From assembly GCF_932294415.1 (NCBI RefSeq), contig NC_065541.1, positions 50,694,290-50,758,289 on the forward strand: a stretch of DNA of 64,000 bases. The letters run 5' to 3'. The position numbers and the translations under genes were made by a program. A model generated the notes under the pieces. It was not told the DNA's origin and did not search any database. It saw only the letters and a list, made by a program, of their open reading frames with translations. Below are positions 59,953-64,000 of this stretch, one piece after another. Each line of letters begins with the position of its first letter. The first letter of the stretch is position 1. The stretch is from Quercus robur. Taxonomy: Eukaryota > Streptophyta > Magnoliopsida > Fagales > Fagaceae.

Positions 59953-60180
59953 TCAGACAGTGAAGGTCTCATCTGGGTCTTCAAAGTTGGGGTCCTTGAC
60001 ATCAAGAACTCCTGCAGATTCGAACCCAATCTCAGGCTGAGAGTAGCCATCACCAACCCAGGTGAACTTGCCTCCGTGACCCCTCTTCTTCGGCGATCCA
60101 TTCATGCCCGTCCCTGATTTCCGATCTTTTCTCTCCTCTGATTTTCCACTGGGCTTGTAACTCTTCCCTGTCTTCTTCAT
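59953..60180 (-). CDS. Small Lys/Gly-rich conserved-looking protein
   Basis: 75 residues from the ATG at 60180 (MKKTGKSYKPSGKSEERKDR...). An in-frame ATG eight codons upstream (60204) would add MSEREREK, which comes from a GA-rich leader and is less likely. The middle has the block SPKKRGHGGKFTWVGDGY and the end is acidic (DVKDPNFEDPDETF). This reads like a small intrinsically disordered plant protein; I recall similar short proteins but cannot name the family. It is supported by a TATA box at 60265-60274, a CT-rich leader, and higher GC than the surroundings. It could instead be the last exon of a larger gene, but the start context argues against it. Confidence 0.65.
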   Translation of the reverse strand: MKKTGKSYKPSGKSEERKDRKSGTGMNGSPKKRGHGGKFTWVGDGYSQPEIGFESAGVLDVKDPNFEDPDETFTV

Positions 60181-60264
60181 TTTCTCTCTCTCTCGCTCAC
60201 TCACTCACTCGGTGTCTGACGGTGATGGGATTGGACTGGATGGCTGGATCGGTGGTTTCGTTGG

Positions 60265-60274
60265 TTTTATATAG
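60265..60274 (-). promoter_or_regulatory. TATA box of the small gene
   Basis: The minus strand reads CTATATAAAA, about 85-95 bases upstream of the ATG at 60180. It is followed by a CT-rich leader (the plus strand shows GAGAGAG-type sequence complement at 60181-60207). Confidence 0.6.
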
Positions 60275-60460
60275 GGAGCTGTTGAGAGATTCGTTTTCCT
60301 GTGATTACGGGGAGCGTGTAGAATGTGATTGGAAGATTGGCAAGTGGATAAGAACGCCCATGTCTAAAATCTTATTTTAGATGGACAGCACATAGTATCC
60401 GGTGTGCGAGGCAGGTGAATCGTCTATGGTCTTGAATTATTATTTATAAAATTACGTTGG

Positions 60461-60618
60461 GACACATCTTTTGGTATAAATTTGTACCATAATTTAACAC
60501 ATAGTGAATTGTAATCTGTAAGAGTGTGTCTCTATATGACCCACTGATATATTCTTACTAATTATAACTTATCATGTGGCGAATTATAGTACAAAATTAT
60601 ACCAAAAATTATATCCCT
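60461..60618. mobile_element. MITE with GGGACAYA...TTGGTATAA ends
   Basis: The left GGGACACATCTTTTGGTATAA and the right end (reverse complement GGGATATAATTTTTGGTATAA) pair over more than 30 bases. About 160 bp, non-coding. Confidence 0.65.
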
Positions 60619-60654
60619 AGCATAATTCTTATTTATAACATATCCTTGACGTGA

Positions 60655-61600
60655 CCAAGGTCAGTGGTTACTAACATACTAACAAGAATCAGTTCACCTA
60701 GAGTGGGCGGCAAGGTTAGATTCAAGTCTTAGCTAAGAAGTTTCACATATATATTTAATAGGGCTGTATACGAGCTAAACCTTGCTAAGTAGTGCATGTT
60801 TAAATTTGGCTCGAGCTTAAGACAAGTTTAAAAATAATGTTTGAACTCGAGCTTGTGAAAATGCCAAAAAGTTTGAGCTCGGCTTGGCTTGACTTGATTA
60901 ATTAGTCAAGCCAAGCTCAAGTTTAATATCAAGCTCAAACTTGAGCTCAAGTCAAGATTTTTAGCTTCGGACCCAAAAAAAATTGCATTATCAAATGCAT
61001 ATATCACCAAAAATCAAGTAAACAAAATAATAATATACTCATTTTATCATGCTTCTAATTCCACCTATAATTAAAAATTGTTCAAATTACAACTTTACAT
61101 AATTAAATCTATCCATTCATTATTTATTATCTATAGTTTAAGTAATTGTTCAAAATACAATTTTTACATCCACATTTGTTATATGTGCAACTATAATCTT
61201 CACAGATCTAAATAAATTAACATTCCAAAACATATATGAATAAACAAACTATAAATTAACATTCCAAAACATATGTGTAATGTCATAATAATGAGTTTAT
61301 TTAATAAACATATATTAAACTATAAACGAGTCTAAGCTCAGCATGTTTTGTATCGAGCTCTATTATTCACGAGCTTGTTCACGAACAATTTTTTTTGCTT
61401 GGGCTCGACTTGTTTATCAAGCAAGCCTAAAATTAAGGCTCAAGCTTGGCTTATTTATAAACAAACGAATATGAACGAACTTTTTATTAAGCTGGGCCTC
61501 AGTTGTTCATAAACGACTTGGTTCGTTTATAGCCCTACATAACATATACACTTAGATTAGGTTAAAGTATAATAATAATTTGGTAAGGAGGGAACTTCAC
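60655..61600 (+). mobile_element. SINE remnants split by a hAT element
   Basis: 60655-60759 resembles the body of the SINE at 55124 (GGTTAGATTCAAGTCTTAG as B-box region, CTTCACATATATA). Matching 3' ends (ACTTAGATTAGGTTAAAGTA) follow the hAT element at 61538-61600 and again near 61610-61650. Diverged and split. Confidence 0.45.
60760..61537. mobile_element. hAT-type non-autonomous element (TAGGGCTGT...)
   Basis: The ends TAGGGCTGTATACGAGC and (reverse complement of right end) TAGGGCTATAAACGAACC form an inverted repeat typical of hAT elements. The interior is full of GAGCTTG/CAAGCTC motifs in both orientations, so it can fold extensively. No transposase. A clean 8-bp duplication is not visible. 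Confidence 0.65.
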
Positions 61601-61929
61601 ATATATACATTAGATTAAGATAAAGTATGATTTCTATCTCAAATCCAAAAAAGAAAAAAAAAATCGAATACCTGACTCAAATTGTTGCCTATAATGATAA
61701 TTTGGTAACAAGATTATAATGATAGTTAAAATAAGTACTTACTAGTTTCCCATAAAAAAAAAAAAAGTACTTACTAGCTGTTGACCGGCATGGGTTTTTA
61801 TTAGATATTTGGTTTAAAATTAATAAACTTTTACCTACATTACACCATTATTTTCTCAAAGAACTCAATCCTTAAACTTGCACCCTAAAATTAAGAAATG
61901 CAAACCTTGAGCTTTAAATCAATTTTAAT

Positions 61930-61936
61930 CCTTCTC

Positions 61937-61969
<33 letters not shown>

Positions 61970-62022
61970 GATTTTAAACTTTCATTATTTACGCATTTCT
62001 AAAAAAAAAAAAAAAAAAAAAA
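61930..62022. repeat. Two long poly(A) tracts
   Basis: Runs of about 30 and 22 A at 61938-61968 and 62001-62022, possibly retroposon tails; nothing recognisable precedes them. Confidence 0.7.
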
Positions 62023-62636
62023 TTAAGCCCTAATGCTTAAACAAATATGTGTAATTTCCAAAAGTCATCATTTTGTGTTTATTTTACTTTCGGTTCTTTT
62101 TTATTAGCATGTAACCCATGCTTATGCATGGAAACATTCAATCATACATGATGAAAGGGAAAAAAATTGAAGAATTACATCGACACTTAAAATCTCATCA
62201 ACAAAGAAAAAAAAAACATTAAACCCATCAAATATAGTGTATCATAACAATTAGACAAAGGTTGATGTGCAAAATGTAGAAGCCTATTTTAATTTGACAA
62301 TTCCACTCCCATATAGTTGAAATAATAGTTTTACTACCTTCATAATTGCAAGTAAATCCAATGTGGCTACAAAGTCCCTCTCTTTGTTGGGATTTCATTT
62401 TTGTTCCCAGAACTGTAAGCTTTTGTTACACAATGTGGCAAGTTGGGCTGCCTTTTGTAATTGGGACCACCTCCATTTCCTCTCTTTTAGATTGGGTCCT
62501 TTCACCCGAAGTTGGAGATGGGCTGGACCCTCCCCTTTTCCTTTTAATATATCATTATTCTTAATTAATAATTAAGAAAAAGTGTCAATCCAATAAAACA
62601 CACATCAAAAGATTTTCTCAATACTAAAAGCCCATT

Positions 62637-62772
62637 AATCTATCAATCAAAATGGAACATATTTAATGTGTGTTTTATTGGAACATATCTATCCATTTCT
62701 CAATCAAAATGGAACATATCTCAAAATGGAACATATCTATCAATCAAAATGCAACATTATTCTCAAGTGCCA
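62637..62772. repeat. Short tandem repeat, ATCAATCAAAATGGAACATA
   Basis: Four to five imperfect units of about 20-23 bp. Non-coding. Confidence 0.85.
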
Positions 62773-62979
62773 CAAAATTTGACATCTCATTTAGAATCTA
62801 GTTGAATTTTCTTTCAACTCACAAGACACAAAAAGTAAAAATTAGATGAGACACGTATATTGTACAAAAGCTTTTTAGATCTCAACCATTGTTAAAAAAT
62901 CCATCATATTTAAAGTACTAAAAACTCCAAATATGACACAACATTTTCACGATAAGTATATGTACACACAAAAAGAAAA

Positions 62980-63152
62980 AGATATTACATCTACAATATT
63001 TTTACAACAAATCACATGTAATTAGTTGTTATTGGTTCAAATTTCAAACTAACGCTAAAATTACTTTTTTGCTCTAATAATAACAACTAATAACAACTTG
63101 TCACTTAAGATTTGTTGTAAAAATGTTATAGACATATCATTTCTCCAAAAAA
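62980..63152. mobile_element. MITE, CAATATTTTCACAACAAAT family, copy 3
   Basis: Inverted ends GATATTACATCTACAATATTTTTACAACAAAT... and ...ATTTGTTGTAAAAATGTTATAGACATATC; same family as 4553-4722 and 9414-9599 but more diverged. Confidence 0.7.
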
Positions 63153-64000
63153 AAATCATCATAACCCTATTAAATATTAATAAAATAATAAAATTTGATA
63201 GAAAAAACCGAAACAAATAATAACTTTTTTTTTCTTTAGTAAATAAAGAAAGAGGTCAGAATCATCTACTAAACCCGTTTAGTTCAATTTCACTAATTTT
63301 AAAGAATTTTCAAATATCGTTTTCCATATAAAATTTGATGTACAACACTTTTTATACTTTTGAGTTTAAAAAATATAACAATGATAATCACACTAAATGA
63401 ATGTTAAAAAGAATTATCAATCTTACAAAAACATCTATTAAAAGATACATTGATATTTCTTCCTTTTAAACAACTAACACACTTTTAATTCGTATCATGT
63501 GAATTGGAGATTCTTTTCTTTTAACTCTAATTTGAATTTCCTCTCCAAAAAAAAAAAAAAAAAAAACTCTAACTTGAATTGCTAATTAATTCGATGTCAT
63601 CTTTTGGTTCTTACTCTATCATCGTCAACAACACCATCCTCATCTTTCCTCCTTCTGACCACAGTCCACGCATTAAGATTTTTAGAATAAATATAAAAAA
63701 TTCATCATGTAATTTATCGAATGGATTGTATACATGTAATTAAGCAACTAATCATTTCTATTAAGTAGATATAATATTACACAACATCATCATCCTCATC
63801 TAAACCAACCCCTATTCAAATTATATGTTTCACCAAAGCATTTAAGATAAAAATTTGGCTAGCATTTACTCCACAAAAGACTATTTATTTTTTGGTATAA
63901 AATTCAACACAAATTTATGGTGTTCCAAGAACAATATTAGTGCATTTTGAATAATATTTTCAAACAGAGAGAGAGAGAGAGAGGTAAATTTCATGGTGTA
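63153..64000. other. AT-rich intergenic end of window
   Basis: Homopolymer and GA runs only (GA at 63967-63982). No gene seen. Confidence 0.5.

Noticed and set aside
1-64000. CRISPR arrays, bacterial operons, phage or plasmid features
   Set aside because: None seen; repeats here are eukaryotic transposons, microsatellites and segmental duplications, and the genes are spliced plant genes.

Overview
The window looks like nuclear DNA of a woody eudicot, probably a rosid; oak or chestnut relatives would fit, but that is inference. The reasons are low GC, plant-type spliced genes, an intron-bearing plant elongator tRNA-Met, and dense MITEs, SINEs, a MULE and solo LTRs. No bacterial, organellar or CRISPR signature is visible. 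Exon structures were built by hand from reading frames and GT/AG splice sites.

Layout. 1-3.4 kb: the 3' part of a broken LTR element holding a nested solo LTR. 3.5-10.2 kb: a spliced short-chain dehydrogenase gene (minus strand). Its upstream region also exists as a second, gene-less copy at 3.6-5.2 kb carrying a hAT insertion. Between them lie a Harbinger-like element and a hAT element, joined by a 490-bp tandem duplication. 10.75 kb: tRNA-Met(CAT). 10.9-13.1 kb: a LINE remnant split by a solo LTR.

13.1-45.3 kb is a segmental amplification. Three complete six-exon genes for membrane-tethered NAC transcription factors (A, B, C; 488, 501 and 489 residues) lie head-to-tail on the minus strand, each with copies of the same flanks. 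A 9.9-kb MULE (17760-27688) is inserted in the upstream flank of copy A with a perfect 9-bp target duplication; copies B and C show the uninterrupted site. The MULE carries a decayed transposase, a plant-mobile-domain gene fragment and two exons of a CID-type PABP-interacting RRM gene. A fourth NAC unit survives only as its 5' end, as an inverted repeat with arms over 200 bp (44.75-45.21 kb).

43.8-52.5 kb: a complete ten-exon gene for an EF-hand endonuclease/exonuclease/phosphatase-fold protein, and upstream in coordinate order a truncated copy with only the last two exons. 53-64 kb: tandem repeats, MITEs, a SINE with a 16-bp target duplication, an intronless multi-pass membrane protein gene (317 residues) of unknown role, a small conserved-looking gene (75 residues), and a gene-poor AT-rich end.

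The genes do not form a pathway. The theme is duplication and transposon remodelling. The most unusual locus is the NAC/EEP chimeric palindrome, which could fold into a long hairpin RNA related to the start region of the neighbouring NAC genes.
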